Source: Sorangium sp051521495 (GTDB lineage Bacteria > Myxococcota_A > Polyangia > Polyangiales > Polyangiaceae). From it: a DNA stretch of 64,000 nucleotides. Positions 8,689 through 17,686 of this stretch are shown here, in pieces. The stretch's first letter is position 1. The number at the start of each line of letters is the position of its first letter. The notes below the pieces were generated by a model. It worked only from the letters and a program-made list of their open reading frames with translations. It made no database searches and was not told where the DNA came from. A program made the translations under genes and the position numbers. The stretch covers positions 8,060,001 to 8,124,000 of the forward strand of contig NZ_CP150355.1 in NCBI RefSeq assembly GCF_051521495.1, written 5' to 3'.

Positions 8689-10254
8689 TCAGGGGCTCGG
8701 CAGGCTCGGGTAAGCCGGACCGAAGTCGTCGCGGACGGCGCGGACCGTCGTGAGGAGCGGCGTCTTCATCGTCTCGTCCCGGTAGATCGGCCTGACGATG
8801 CACGTCTCGTTTCCGCACTCCCCCGCTTCGGGGAAGATCACGTCGGCGGCGAGCCAGAACCTGTCGCCGGAGTCCTCGGGAACGAAGGCGACGGGGACCT
8901 CGGGGTCGTAGAAGCCGGTGGGCCCGAGGTCGGCCCCGAGCTCGCCGTTGCAGTAGATCTTGATCCGCGGGTGCACGTCGAACGACACGCTGCCGCCGAA
9001 GTAGTGCACGCCGATGCGCATCCAGCTGGTCCTGGGCGGGAAATCGACGTTGATGTTCTCGGGCGCGCAGAAGGTCGGGTCGTCGGGATCCGTCGTGCGG
9101 TGGGCGCAGGAGATGTTGTCGAGATCGAGCCGCGGGCTGTGGCACCCCCTGCCGTGATCGCGCCACTCCTCCCCCACGCCGCGAGGCGCGTAGAAGCAGC
9201 TGTTGTTGGCCTCCTCCGGATCCAGGTACCAATTCACCGGCTCGGGCGGCGTCGCCGCGTCGCTGAACCACGTGATGGCCGAGCCGCCCGACAGGCTGTC
9301 GAGCGTGCAGTTCCCGTAGCCGCACGCGACGCCCGAGCCGCCGATCGTCCAGGGTTGTGTGTTGTTCGGCTTGTGGAGGTAGAGGTCCAGATCGACGCTG
9401 GCCGGCTCGTGCTCCCACTCGAGCTCGACGCGGAGGCCGCGGGCGCCGACGAACAGCGGATAGACGCAAGTCGCGGTCTCGCCGCTCGCCGCGGTCTTCG
9501 TGTACGTGACCGTGTACTCGCCCGACTGGAGGGGCTTGAAGTCGTCCGCGGGGCCCTCGCCGCTCACCGAGGGGCACGGGTTCACGCCCGGCGGGCACGT
9601 CACCGTCCACACCTCGGAGCCAGGGCGCGCGTCCGCGCCGAACGAGCCGGTGCCCTCCTTCAGGTCGACCGTGGCGAACGGCGCCGCCTGGAGCGGATGG
9701 CAGCCCGCCACGTCGTTCAGGTAGCAGCTCTCGTCCGCGTGCACGCCGCCGGCGCACGGGCCCCACGTGCCCGTCTCGTTGCATATCTGGGTCCCCGGGA
9801 AGCACCCCGGGCTGCGCCGGAACGACGGATCGCCGCGAAAACAGGAGTGCGCCTGGCCGGCGATGCACCCGCAGCTCTCGTCGATCATCCCGTCGCAGTC
9901 GTCGTCCAGCCCGGCGTGATCCACGCCGAGCTCATCCACGCCGCACAGCTCCGTCGGACCGCAGGCGCTCCCGCACGGGTTGACCGCCACCTGGGGCGAG
10001 CTCTCGTGCGACCCTCCGCCGAGATCGTCGAGGAGGCCGCCGAAGCCCTCCGAGTCGCCAGGCGTCGGGTTCGCCCCGCCGGCGCCGCCCACCCCGCCAG
10101 CGCTGCCCGCCTCGTCGGCGTGCGAGCTGCCGCCCGTCGTCACATCGAAAGCGAGCTGCTTGCCCTCGGCGCTGCAGCCGGCCGCGAAACCGGCGCCCGA
10201 CGCCGCGATCGCGATCACGACGGGGAGCACCGAGAGGACACGAAGACGAAACAT
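8689..10254 (-). CDS. Cys-rich lipoprotein, paralogue of the neighbouring gene
   Basis: This is a 521-residue exported lipoprotein (lipobox AAGC, Cys about 27) with a Gly/Ala/Ser-rich linker. A Cys-rich segment follows with DDDCDGMIDE, a motif seen in MopE-like and other myxobacterial surface proteins and probably calcium-binding, then GQAHSCFRGDPSFR and GTWGPCAGGVHADE. The C-terminal half has LRVELEWEHEPASVDLDLYL, resembling a beta-sandwich, then Asp-rich loops and NINVDFPP. ATG at 10254 has GGAGG closely upstream. It aligns along its whole length with the protein at 10817-12340, so the two are tandem duplicates. It is probably an outer-surface or periplasmic protein; no enzymatic motif is visible. 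Confidence 0.85.
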   Translation of the reverse strand: MFRLRVLSVLPVVIAIAASGAGFAAGCSAEGKQLAFDVTTGGSSHADEAGSAGGVGGAGGANPTPGDSEGFGGLLDDLGGGSHESSPQVAVNPCGSACGPTELCGVDELGVDHAGLDDDCDGMIDESCGCIAGQAHSCFRGDPSFRRSPGCFPGTQICNETGTWGPCAGGVHADESCYLNDVAGCHPLQAAPFATVDLKEGTGSFGADARPGSEVWTVTCPPGVNPCPSVSGEGPADDFKPLQSGEYTVTYTKTAASGETATCVYPLFVGARGLRVELEWEHEPASVDLDLYLHKPNNTQPWTIGGSGVACGYGNCTLDSLSGGSAITWFSDAATPPEPVNWYLDPEEANNSCFYAPRGVGEEWRDHGRGCHSPRLDLDNISCAHRTTDPDDPTFCAPENINVDFPPRTSWMRIGVHYFGGSVSFDVHPRIKIYCNGELGADLGPTGFYDPEVPVAFVPEDSGDRFWLAADVIFPEAGECGNETCIVRPIYRDETMKTPLLTTVRAVRDDFGPAYPSLPSP

Positions 10255-10816
10255 GATACCTCCAGTTGGAGACCCTAGACGCGGTGTCGCGGCGGGCCTG
10301 CGCCCTCTCAGCGCGACGGCGGAGCGCGCCGTGCACCAGGCACTACAACGTGAAGCAAAGCGGATACCGGTATCCCGAGGCGCGCGCGAGCGCGCGCCTC
10401 GGGATGGCAGATCACGAATCCCCCGACGCTCGTCGAGTAACGAGCAACGAGGACACCTGTCATGCAGACTCAGCAGGGTGAGTCGCAGGAGGAGGACTCC
10501 CTAGCACGGACTCCGGCCGGCGCTGACGAGAATGAGCCGCCGTCAGCCGGAGAGGCGCGCTCTCGCCAGGCGCGGAGTCAGGCCAATCACGAACTCAGGC
10601 AAGGAGTCAGAGAAATCATCCTCCGGCAGATCACTACGAAGCTCGCCTTACTGGCCGGTGTGGCGTTGCGCCTCACGGCCGCTGCGCGTGGGGCGAAGCG
10701 GCGCCGGCAGAGCTCGCGCGCTCGCGCTCGCGACAGCGCGCTCGTGCGCGCTGACGTCGCGAGGCCTGGCCGTCGCGGTGATCTGGACGCGGGTCGGAGC
10801 GCGCGGCGCGCGCCCT
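10255..10816. other. Intergenic region between the two paralogous lipoprotein genes
   Basis: There is no credible gene in 562 bp. A strong hairpin lies at 10372-10405: 15 bp perfect arms with a 4-base loop, without a clear T-run. It lies about 120 bp upstream of the 10254 start and about 410 bp past the stop of the upstream gene, so it could end readthrough or act in the leader. The remainder shows no recognisable motif. Confidence 0.5.
10372..10405. terminator. GC-rich 15-bp hairpin
   Basis: Perfect arms ATCCCGAGGCGCGCG (10372-10386) and its complement (10391-10405) enclose a 4-base loop. There is no U-tract, so intrinsic termination is uncertain. It could instead be an RNA-stability element. 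Confidence 0.45.
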
Positions 10817-12340
10817 TCAGGGCAGCGGCGGGTAGTCGGGGCCGAAGCTCGTCTCGACGTTGGCCCGGGTCGTGAGCAGCGGCGCCTTCGTGCCGGCGCT
10901 CTGCTGATAGATCGGCTGGACGATGCAGGCCGCCTGGCCGCACTCGTCAGGCTCTGGGAACAGCACGTCGGCGACGAGCCAGAACATCTTGCGCTCGTCC
11001 CCGGGCGCGAACGCGACGGGCCGCTCGGGGCTGTAGAACCCCGTGGGCCCCAGATCGGCCCCGAGGGCGCTGTTGCAGAAGATCTTGACCCGGGGGTGGA
11101 TATCGTGGGTCACATCGCCATTGCCATAATAATGAACGCCGATGCGCATCCACTGACCCTTCGGCGGGAAATCGATGTTGATGTTCTCCGGCGCGCAGAA
11201 GCGTCCGTCGTCGGGGTCGGTCACGGCGGGGTCGCACCCGCTGTTGTCGAGGTCGATCCGCGGGTTGTGGCAGCCCATGCCGTTGGCCTGCCATTCGGCC
11301 CCCACGCCCCGGGGGGCGTTGAAGCAGCCATTGTTGTCGAGCACCGGATCGAGGTACCAGTTCACGGGATCCGGCGGCGTCGCGCTGTTGGTGAACCAGC
11401 GGATATTCGAGGGCTTCGAGGCTTTTCGCTTGAAGTGCTCGATGGCGCAGTTGTTCCAGCCGCAATCCACCGACGAGCCCGACGTGCCCCACGGATTCGT
11501 GTCGTTCGGCCTGTGGAGGTGCAGATCGAGATCGACGCCGCCGACGTCGTGCTGCCACTCGAGCTCGACGCGCAGGCCGCCCGCCTTGACGAAGAGCGGG
11601 TAATGGCAGCTCTGGGTCTCGCCGCTCGCGACGCGCTTCGTATACGTGACGGTGTACTCGCCCGACTGCAGCGGCTTGAAATCGTCCGCTGGATCCGTGC
11701 CGATCACCCCGGGGCACGGGTCGACGCCATCGGGGCAGTCCACCGTCCACACCTCGGAGCCCGCGACCGCATCCGCGCTGAACAGGCCAGTGCCCGACTT
11801 GAGGTCGACATCCGCGAAGGGCGACGCCTCGATCGGGTGGCACGCGGCGAAGCTGCTCATGTGGCAGTTCTCGTCGGCGTGCACGCCGCCGACGCACGGG
11901 CCCCACGTGCCGGTCTCGTCGCAGAGCTGGGTGCCGGGAAAGCAGCCCTCGCTGTTCCGGAACGAGGGATCTCCGCGGAAGCAGGAGTGCGCCTGGCCTG
12001 GGACGCAGGGGCAGTCCTCGTCGATCGTACCATCGCAGTCGTCGTCCAGGCCGAGGGTCGCGCCGGTACACAGCTCCCGGTCGCCGCACGCGCTCCCACA
12101 GGGGTTCACCGCTACGTCGCTGTGGGGCTCCTGCCCTCCATCGGTGTCGAGGAGGCCGCCCAACCCATCGAGACCGCCAGTCAGCCCCTCCCCACCTGCA
12201 CCCCCAACACCGCCGCCCGCCCCGCTCGCGGTGAGCTCGCTGGGCCCGCCCGTCGCGCTGCAGCTGGCCACGACGCAAGCGCTGGACACCGCAACGCCCG
12301 CGGCAATGAGGAACGAGGAAGAGAGGCGAAGTCGACCCAT
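10817..12340 (-). CDS. Cys-rich lipoprotein, paralogue of 8689-10254
   Basis: This 507-residue lipoprotein starts at ATG 12340, with GGAGG 4 bases upstream; the longer frame would add 44 residues without a signal sequence. The signal is MGRLRLSSSFLIAAGVAVSS with lipobox VASC. After a Gly-rich linker come CGSACGDRELC, DDDCDGTIDEDC, GQAHSCFRGDPSFR, GTWGPCVGGVHADE and, in the C-terminal half, LRVELEWQHDVGGVDLDLHL and NINIDFPPKGQWMRIGVHY. Nearly all Cys positions match the downstream paralogue. One difference is an Asn/Lys-rich insert (CAIEHFKRKASKPSNIRWF). It is predicted to sit on the cell surface or in the periplasm. No catalytic site is seen, and a calcium-stabilised structural or adhesive role is possible. 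Confidence 0.85.
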   Translation of the reverse strand: MGRLRLSSSFLIAAGVAVSSACVVASCSATGGPSELTASGAGGGVGGAGGEGLTGGLDGLGGLLDTDGGQEPHSDVAVNPCGSACGDRELCTGATLGLDDDCDGTIDEDCPCVPGQAHSCFRGDPSFRNSEGCFPGTQLCDETGTWGPCVGGVHADENCHMSSFAACHPIEASPFADVDLKSGTGLFSADAVAGSEVWTVDCPDGVDPCPGVIGTDPADDFKPLQSGEYTVTYTKRVASGETQSCHYPLFVKAGGLRVELEWQHDVGGVDLDLHLHRPNDTNPWGTSGSSVDCGWNNCAIEHFKRKASKPSNIRWFTNSATPPDPVNWYLDPVLDNNGCFNAPRGVGAEWQANGMGCHNPRIDLDNSGCDPAVTDPDDGRFCAPENINIDFPPKGQWMRIGVHYYGNGDVTHDIHPRVKIFCNSALGADLGPTGFYSPERPVAFAPGDERKMFWLVADVLFPEPDECGQAACIVQPIYQQSAGTKAPLLTTRANVETSFGPDYPPLP

Positions 12341-12622
12341 GAGACCTCCGTTCGAGGGCCCCTCAATGCCGTGACAAGGCGGGTTCACTCCCGGCCGATA
12401 CCCCCGGCATTCCAGGAGCTCGCGCGAGTGTAGCAAAATCGGCAAGCGACATTCGTACGGTAAGCGCTGCAAAACAACATGGCGCGCTCGCGGGACGCTG
12501 CGGCCAATCCGGGCGGGGTCGAACTCCCCACATCTACCGATGAGCCGCTGGCGCTCGCCGAGCTGCGGGGTGCAGGGCGGCGCCAGCGCACGCAGGCCGC
12601 GATCCTCGCGAAAAGGGATCGC

Positions 12623-14026
12623 CTATCCGACGATCGGCAGCTGCCGTCCGCCCTTGGCCCGCGCAGGCTGCGGCGCGGGCTCCGGCTGCGCCACGGACGC
12701 AGCGGCCGTCTCCTCGATGTGCACGCCGGAGCGGAAGCGCTGCTCGCCGCCCGCAATCTTGCGATGTGCGAGCGTGTGCTGCATGAAATTCAGGGGGAAG
12801 AAGCCGGCCAGCTGAATCCAGCTCGACTGCCGTGTCAGGGTGAACCTGCGCCATATCGATGACGGCGAGTAGAATTTCGTCCACGCGGACACCCAGCCCT
12901 CCCGCAGCCGCTCCCGGGACATCTGCTTGGGCACGAAATACGGCGAGCCGGCGTCGTGGTCGCGGCGCAGCCACCAGCGCTCGTCCGTGAGGCGCCCCTC
13001 CGCCTTGAGGCGGCGGTACAGCTGCGTCGCGGGGTACGGGGTGAGAATGGCATACAGCGCCATCGTCAGCTTCATATCGATGCCGAACTCGACGGTGCGA
13101 TCGAACACCTCGGGATCGTCCGTATCGAACCCGAAGACGAAGCTCCCCCAGACCGAGATGCCGTGATCGTGGAGCATCGCCATCGTCTCCTTGTACTGGG
13201 AGGGCCGGTTCTGGCGCTTTCCGGTGAACTTGACCGTCTCCTCGTCGATGCTCTCGAAGCCGATGAAGAGCGCCTTGCACCCGCTCTCCGCCATGAGCTT
13301 CACGTTCTCGAGGCGCTTGACCGCGGCGAGCGAGCACTGGCCTATCCAGTGCTTCTTCAGCGGGATCATCCGGGTGAAGAGCTCCTTCGAGTAGGCCCGG
13401 TGGATCATCACGTTGTCGTCCGCGAACATGATGAGCTTGCCGAGCGACCGGAGCTCGCTCAGCACCTCGTCGGTCGGGCGGAACCGCATCGTGGTGCCGT
13501 TCGCCGTCGACACGCTGCAGAACTCGCACGGATACGGGCAGCCGCGCATCGTCTGCACGACCTGGAACGGGATGTATTTCTTCGAGGTGAACAGGTCGCG
13601 CCGCGGCGCGGGCCTGCCCGCGAGGCTCGGCAGCTCGGGGCGGTAGATCGGCTTGAGCTCGCCGCGCTTCACGTCCGCGAGCAGGGCGGGCCACGCGTCC
13701 TCGGCCTCGCCGACGACGACGGCGTCCGCGTGCTCCAGCGCCTCCTCGGGGCAGGCCGTCGGGTGGATGCCGCCGAGCACCACCTTCACGCCGCGCCTGC
13801 GGTAAGCGGCGGCGATATCGTAGCTGCGGCGGGCGGTCTTGCTGTCGACGCTGATCCCGACGAGATCGACGTCCTTGACGTCGCGCTCGATATCGAAGGG
13901 CTGCACGACGTCATCGGTGTAGATGATCTCGTCCTCGGGGGGCGTGAGCGCCGCGAGGGTGCCGAGCCCCACCCGGGGCAGGTACGCGGAATCTTCGCTT
14001 GCCGTGGCGATGAGCTCGATCTGCAT
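12623..14026 (-). CDS. B12-binding-domain radical SAM protein
   Basis: This 467-residue protein has an N-terminal cobalamin-binding-like Rossmann domain (GVKVVLGGIHPTACPEEALEHAD at 79-101, then VVVGEAEDAW). A radical SAM TIM barrel follows with the 4Fe-4S motif CPYPCEFC (Cys 163, 167, 170), FADDNVMIH and FIGFESIDEE. The family uses a 5'-deoxyadenosyl radical and often methylates or rearranges unactivated carbons (class B methylases, HpnP/HpnJ/BchE-like). The substrate cannot be told. The C-terminal tail is Pro/Ala-rich and disordered. The start at ATG 14026 has only a weak Shine-Dalgarno but begins at a typical strand. It stands alone, divergent from the antiporter gene, with no obvious biosynthetic cluster around it. 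Confidence 0.9.
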   Translation of the reverse strand: MQIELIATASEDSAYLPRVGLGTLAALTPPEDEIIYTDDVVQPFDIERDVKDVDLVGISVDSKTARRSYDIAAAYRRRGVKVVLGGIHPTACPEEALEHADAVVVGEAEDAWPALLADVKRGELKPIYRPELPSLAGRPAPRRDLFTSKKYIPFQVVQTMRGCPYPCEFCSVSTANGTTMRFRPTDEVLSELRSLGKLIMFADDNVMIHRAYSKELFTRMIPLKKHWIGQCSLAAVKRLENVKLMAESGCKALFIGFESIDEETVKFTGKRQNRPSQYKETMAMLHDHGISVWGSFVFGFDTDDPEVFDRTVEFGIDMKLTMALYAILTPYPATQLYRRLKAEGRLTDERWWLRRDHDAGSPYFVPKQMSRERLREGWVSAWTKFYSPSSIWRRFTLTRQSSWIQLAGFFPLNFMQHTLAHRKIAGGEQRFRSGVHIEETAAASVAQPEPAPQPARAKGGRQLPIVG

Positions 14027-14250
14027 GGCGGATCGTGCTTATCACGGCGGCGCCCGGGCCCGAACAGCCGAGGCGCGCCGGGCGCCGCGCAGGGTGGTAG
14101 AGCCACGGCTGACGCGGTCCGGCGGCCATGTCGTGCGCGGCGCGCCGCCCGCGGCAGGGCTTCCCCTGCTTTGCGCTAGGCGCGCCGGCGTCTTCGTCGC
14201 ACCCTCTCGCCCGCGCTCCGGACGCCGGGCCCCAAGGAGATCCACGACGC

Positions 14251-16053
14251 ATGAGCCTGCTCTCTGACGCCGCAGTCTTTCTCGGCGCGGCGGTGGTCGC
14301 CGTGCCGCTGTTCAAGCGGATCGGCCTCGGCGCGGTGCTCGGCTACCTGGTGGCCGGCGCGCTGCTCGGCCCGTGGGGGCTGCGGATCATCACCAACGTC
14401 GAAGACATCCTCCACTTCTCCGAGCTCGGCGTGGTGCTGCTCCTCTTCCTCATCGGCCTCGAGCTCCAGCCGTCGCGGCTCTGGGTGCTGCGCCGCGCCG
14501 TGTTCGGCCTCGGCGGCGCGCAGGTCGCCGTCACCGGCGCGCTCATCGCGCTGATCGGCGCCGGGCTCGGCCTGCGCGCCGACACGGCGGCCATCGCGGG
14601 CGTCGGGCTCTCGCTCTCGTCGACGGCGTTCGTCCTGCAGATCCTGGCCGAGAAGGGCCAGATGCAGGCCAAGCACGGCCGCTCCGCGTTCGCCATCCTG
14701 CTCTTCCAGGACCTCGCCGTGATCCCGCTGCTCGCGGTGCTCCCCTTGCTCGGCCCCGGGGGCGGGGCCCCGGCCGAGGGGAGCGCCGTCGCCTCGTCGC
14801 TCAAGGCCGTGGCCGTGCTGCTCGCCGTCGTCGCCGGCGGCCGTTACCTCGTGCGCCCCGTCTTCCGGGCGATCGCCGCAGCCCACGCCCACGAGATCTT
14901 CACCGCGGCGGCGCTGCTCGTCGTGCTCGGCACGGCGCTCCTCATGGTGCAGGTGGGCCTCTCCATGTCGCTCGGCGCCTTCATGGCCGGCGTGCTGCTC
15001 GCCGACTCGGAGTACCGCCACGAGCTCGAGGCGGACATCGAGCCGTTCAAGGGCCTGCTCATGGGGCTCTTCTTCATCGCCGTCGGCATGTCGGCGAACA
15101 TCGGCCTCGTCATCGAGCGGCCGCTGCTCGTCCTCGGGCTCGTCCTTGGCGTGATGGCGCTGAAGGCCGCCGTCCTGTTCGTCCTCGGCAGGGCGAGCGG
15201 GCACGCGCCGCGCTCCGCGCGCGCCCTCGCGCTCGCGCTCCCGCAAGGGGGCGAGTTCGCCTTCGTCCTCTTCGGGCTGGCCGCGGGACAGGGCATCATG
15301 GAGAGGCTCCTCGCCGACCTCCTGGTCGTCGTGGTCACCCTGTCCATGGCGCTCACGCCGCTCGTCATCGCGCTCGGCGACGCGATCGTCAAGCGATGGC
15401 AGCGGACGGGCCCGGAGCGCGAGTTCGACGCGATCGACGACAACGACCCCAGGGTCATCATCGCCGGATACGGCCGCTTCGGCCAGATCGTCTCTCGCGT
15501 CCTCCGCACGAGGAAGATCCCCTTCACCGCGCTCGACGCGAGCGCGACCCAGGTCGATTTCGTCCGCAAGTACGGCAACAAGATCTATTACGGGGACGCC
15601 TCCCGGCTCGACCTGCTCCGCGCGGCGCGCGCGGACAAGGCGAAGATCTTCGTGCTGGCGATCGACGACGTCGCGTCCTCGGTGAAGACGGCGGAGGTGG
15701 TGAAGCGGCACTTCCCGGATCTCATGATCTACGCGCGCGCCCGGAACCGCCAGCACGCGTATGCGCTGATGGATATCGGCGTGACGGTGCTGGAGCGGGA
15801 GACGTTCCTGTCGTCGCTCGAGGTGGCGGCGCGCGTGCTCGAGGGCCTCGGGATGCGGGAGCGGGACGCCCGCTCGATCATCGAGCGGTTCAGGGCCCAC
15901 GACGAGAAGGTGCTCCTCCGCGGGCACGCGGTGCACAACGACGAGGCCAAGCTCATCCAGGCGGCGAAGCAGGCGGCGCAGGAGCTGGAGGGGCTGTTCG
16001 AGTCCGACGAGAGCGCGCCGTCCGGCAGGGACGAGAAGGCCGCGGCGGAGTGA
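14251..16053 (+). CDS. Monovalent cation:proton antiporter, KefB/KefC type (CPA2) with TrkA-N domain
   Basis: This 600-residue protein matches the length of E. coli KefB (601). The first 385 residues form about 12 membrane helices with family sequences such as VLGYLVAGALLGPWGL, LLLFLIGLELQP and QGGEFAFVLFGLA. From about residue 397 there is a cytoplasmic RCK_N/TrkA-N nucleotide-binding domain (VIIAGYGRFGQ, then YGDASRLDLLRAA). The family exchanges K+ (or Na+) for H+ under control of bound NAD(H) or glutathione adducts. The ATG at 14251 has AAGGAGA 11 bases upstream and starts directly at helix 1. No ancillary KefF/KefG-type gene is adjacent. It probably serves pH or electrophile-stress homeostasis. 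Confidence 0.92.
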   Translation: MSLLSDAAVFLGAAVVAVPLFKRIGLGAVLGYLVAGALLGPWGLRIITNVEDILHFSELGVVLLLFLIGLELQPSRLWVLRRAVFGLGGAQVAVTGALIALIGAGLGLRADTAAIAGVGLSLSSTAFVLQILAEKGQMQAKHGRSAFAILLFQDLAVIPLLAVLPLLGPGGGAPAEGSAVASSLKAVAVLLAVVAGGRYLVRPVFRAIAAAHAHEIFTAAALLVVLGTALLMVQVGLSMSLGAFMAGVLLADSEYRHELEADIEPFKGLLMGLFFIAVGMSANIGLVIERPLLVLGLVLGVMALKAAVLFVLGRASGHAPRSARALALALPQGGEFAFVLFGLAAGQGIMERLLADLLVVVVTLSMALTPLVIALGDAIVKRWQRTGPEREFDAIDDNDPRVIIAGYGRFGQIVSRVLRTRKIPFTALDASATQVDFVRKYGNKIYYGDASRLDLLRAARADKAKIFVLAIDDVASSVKTAEVVKRHFPDLMIYARARNRQHAYALMDIGVTVLERETFLSSLEVAARVLEGLGMRERDARSIIERFRAHDEKVLLRGHAVHNDEAKLIQAAKQAAQELEGLFESDESAPSGRDEKAAAE

Positions 16054-16161
16054 CGCGAGGAGAAGGATTCGTCGCCATGATCATGGCCTGCCGCCCCGCG
16101 ATCCCGCGGTCAATAGCGGATCAGAAATCCTGCCAGGGATCTGTCTCGCGAGCGAAGAGAG

Positions 16162-16254
16162 AATCAACGCAAAGGCGCCAAGAGCGCAAAGACGCAAAAA
16201 TGAACGAGATTTGTTCTTTTTTGCGTCTTTGCGTCTTTGCGACTTTGCGTTGAA
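16162..16254. repeat. AT-rich imperfect palindrome (CGCAAAGACGCAAA type)
   Basis: Left arm 16162-16201 and right arm 16216-16254 are imperfect inverted repeats made of iterated CGCAAAGACGCAAA / TTTGCGTCTTTGCG units. The small palindromic centre is GAACGAGATTTGTTC and is followed by a T-run. It stands out against the GC-rich surroundings. It lies between two convergent genes and could act as a bidirectional terminator. I recall similar dispersed units from several GC-rich genomes, but cannot verify this here. Confidence 0.8.
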
Positions 16255-16284
16255 ATCGCCCTCCGGATCCCTGGCCGGACTCCG

Positions 16285-17685
16285 TCACTCCTGCTCTTGC
16301 TTCGCGCCGATGCCGTGGCGGCGGAGGTAGGCCCGCACGTGCGCCCGCTCCATGCCCGCGCGCCGCGCCATCTCGCTCACGTTGCCCTTCGCGTCCTCGG
16401 ACAGGGCGGCGAAGTAGTCGCGCTCGAACCGCGCGAGGACGTCGCGCTTCGCCTCCTGGAACTGGCGGCCCTTCATCGACGCGAACGAGCTGCTGGCCGC
16501 GTTGCCGCCGCCACCGCCGGCGCCCGGGGGGATCGACGGCGACGAGCTCGGGTGCATCGGCGTCTCGGTGAGGGCGCCGAGGTGCGCCGCGATGTCGATC
16601 TCCTCGCCCTCGGCGGCGAGCGCGAACGCGACGGCGACCGCGTTCCGGAGCTCGCGGACGTTGCCCGGCCAGTCGTGCCGCATCAGCCGCTCGAGCGTCA
16701 TGTTCGAGACGCGCTCGTAGGCGCTCTCGTCGCCGAGATCCTTCAGCATCCGGCGGACGAGCACGGGGATGTCCTCCACGCGCTGGCGGAGCGCCGGCAG
16801 CTCGATCTTGATCTGCGCGACGCGGAAGTAGAGGTCGCTCCGGAAATTGCCGCCGTTGACGGCCCGCACCAGGTCGCGGCGCGTCGCCGCGAGCACGCGC
16901 ACGTCGACCTCGCGGTAGCTCGACCCGCCGACGCTCTTGATACGGCGCTCGGCCAGCGCGCGGAGGAGCTTCGGCTGCACCTCGAGCGGCAGCTCGCCGA
17001 GCTCGTCGAGGAAGATCGTCCCGCCGTCCGCCTCGATGAACGGCGAGAGGCGCTTGTCGACCGCGCCCGTGAACGCCCCGCGCTCGTGGCCGAACAGCGT
17101 CGCCTCGGCCAGGGTCGGCGGGATCGAGCCGCAGTCCACGACCACGAACGGCTTCTTCGAGCGGGCGCTCGCAAGGTGCAGCGCCTGCGCGACGAGCTCC
17201 TTGCCCGTCCCGGTCTCGCCCGTGATGAGCACCGTGAGATCGGTCGGGGCCATCTTGGAGAGGCGCTCGAAGATGGCCCGCATCCCGGGGCTGCTCGCCA
17301 CGAGCGGTCCGAACGACGGGATCGCCGAGACCGTGATGCGCTCGGGCCGCAGGGGCTCGAACTGGATCTCGGTCTCGCCGAGCCGGAGCTTGGTGCTCGT
17401 GAGCAGGTAGATGTCGCCGACCCGCACGCCGCCGACGAAGGTCCCGTTCCTGCTGTCGAGATCGCGCACGCGGACGCCTTGCTCGGTGGCGACGAACTCG
17501 GCGTGCACCGCGCTGACCTTGGCGTCGTCGAGGACCAGCTTGCAGGCCGCGTTGCGGCCCACGATGACGGGATCGGTGCCGATCTCGAGCCATCCGCCGC
17601 CGCGCGCGGCCGACGATTTCGTGGGACGGATGCGCCCGCCTCGCACCTCGACCCGGCTCTTCGTGCCTACCGTGGCGTCGAGCAA
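16285..17685 (-). CDS. FHA-domain sigma-54-dependent transcriptional activator
   Basis: This enhancer-binding protein is about 466 residues long. It has an N-terminal FHA phosphothreonine-reading domain (about 38-110; VGRNAACKLVL, SAVHAEF, LDSRNGTFV), an AAA+ domain with Walker A GETGTGKE (156-163), the sigma-54 contact loop GAFTGA (203-208) and Walker B GTIFLDE (222-228). After a Ser/Pro/Gly-rich linker a Fis-type helix-turn-helix closes the protein (GNVSEMARRAGMERAHVRAYLRRHGI). FHA replaces the receiver domain, so the input is probably a phosphorylated protein rather than a histidine kinase. The upstream kinase gene ends in TGA at 17687-17689 and a TTG at 17685 is the first useful in-frame start. 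Tight coupling suggests the kinase phosphorylates this activator or its partner. The start codon is the least certain part. Confidence 0.9.
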   Translation of the reverse strand: MLDATVGTKSRVEVRGGRIRPTKSSAARGGGWLEIGTDPVIVGRNAACKLVLDDAKVSAVHAEFVATEQGVRVRDLDSRNGTFVGGVRVGDIYLLTSTKLRLGETEIQFEPLRPERITVSAIPSFGPLVASSPGMRAIFERLSKMAPTDLTVLITGETGTGKELVAQALHLASARSKKPFVVVDCGSIPPTLAEATLFGHERGAFTGAVDKRLSPFIEADGGTIFLDELGELPLEVQPKLLRALAERRIKSVGGSSYREVDVRVLAATRRDLVRAVNGGNFRSDLYFRVAQIKIELPALRQRVEDIPVLVRRMLKDLGDESAYERVSNMTLERLMRHDWPGNVRELRNAVAVAFALAAEGEEIDIAAHLGALTETPMHPSSSPSIPPGAGGGGGNAASSSFASMKGRQFQEAKRDVLARFERDYFAALSEDAKGNVSEMARRAGMERAHVRAYLRRHGIGAKQEQE

Positions 17686-17686
17686 C

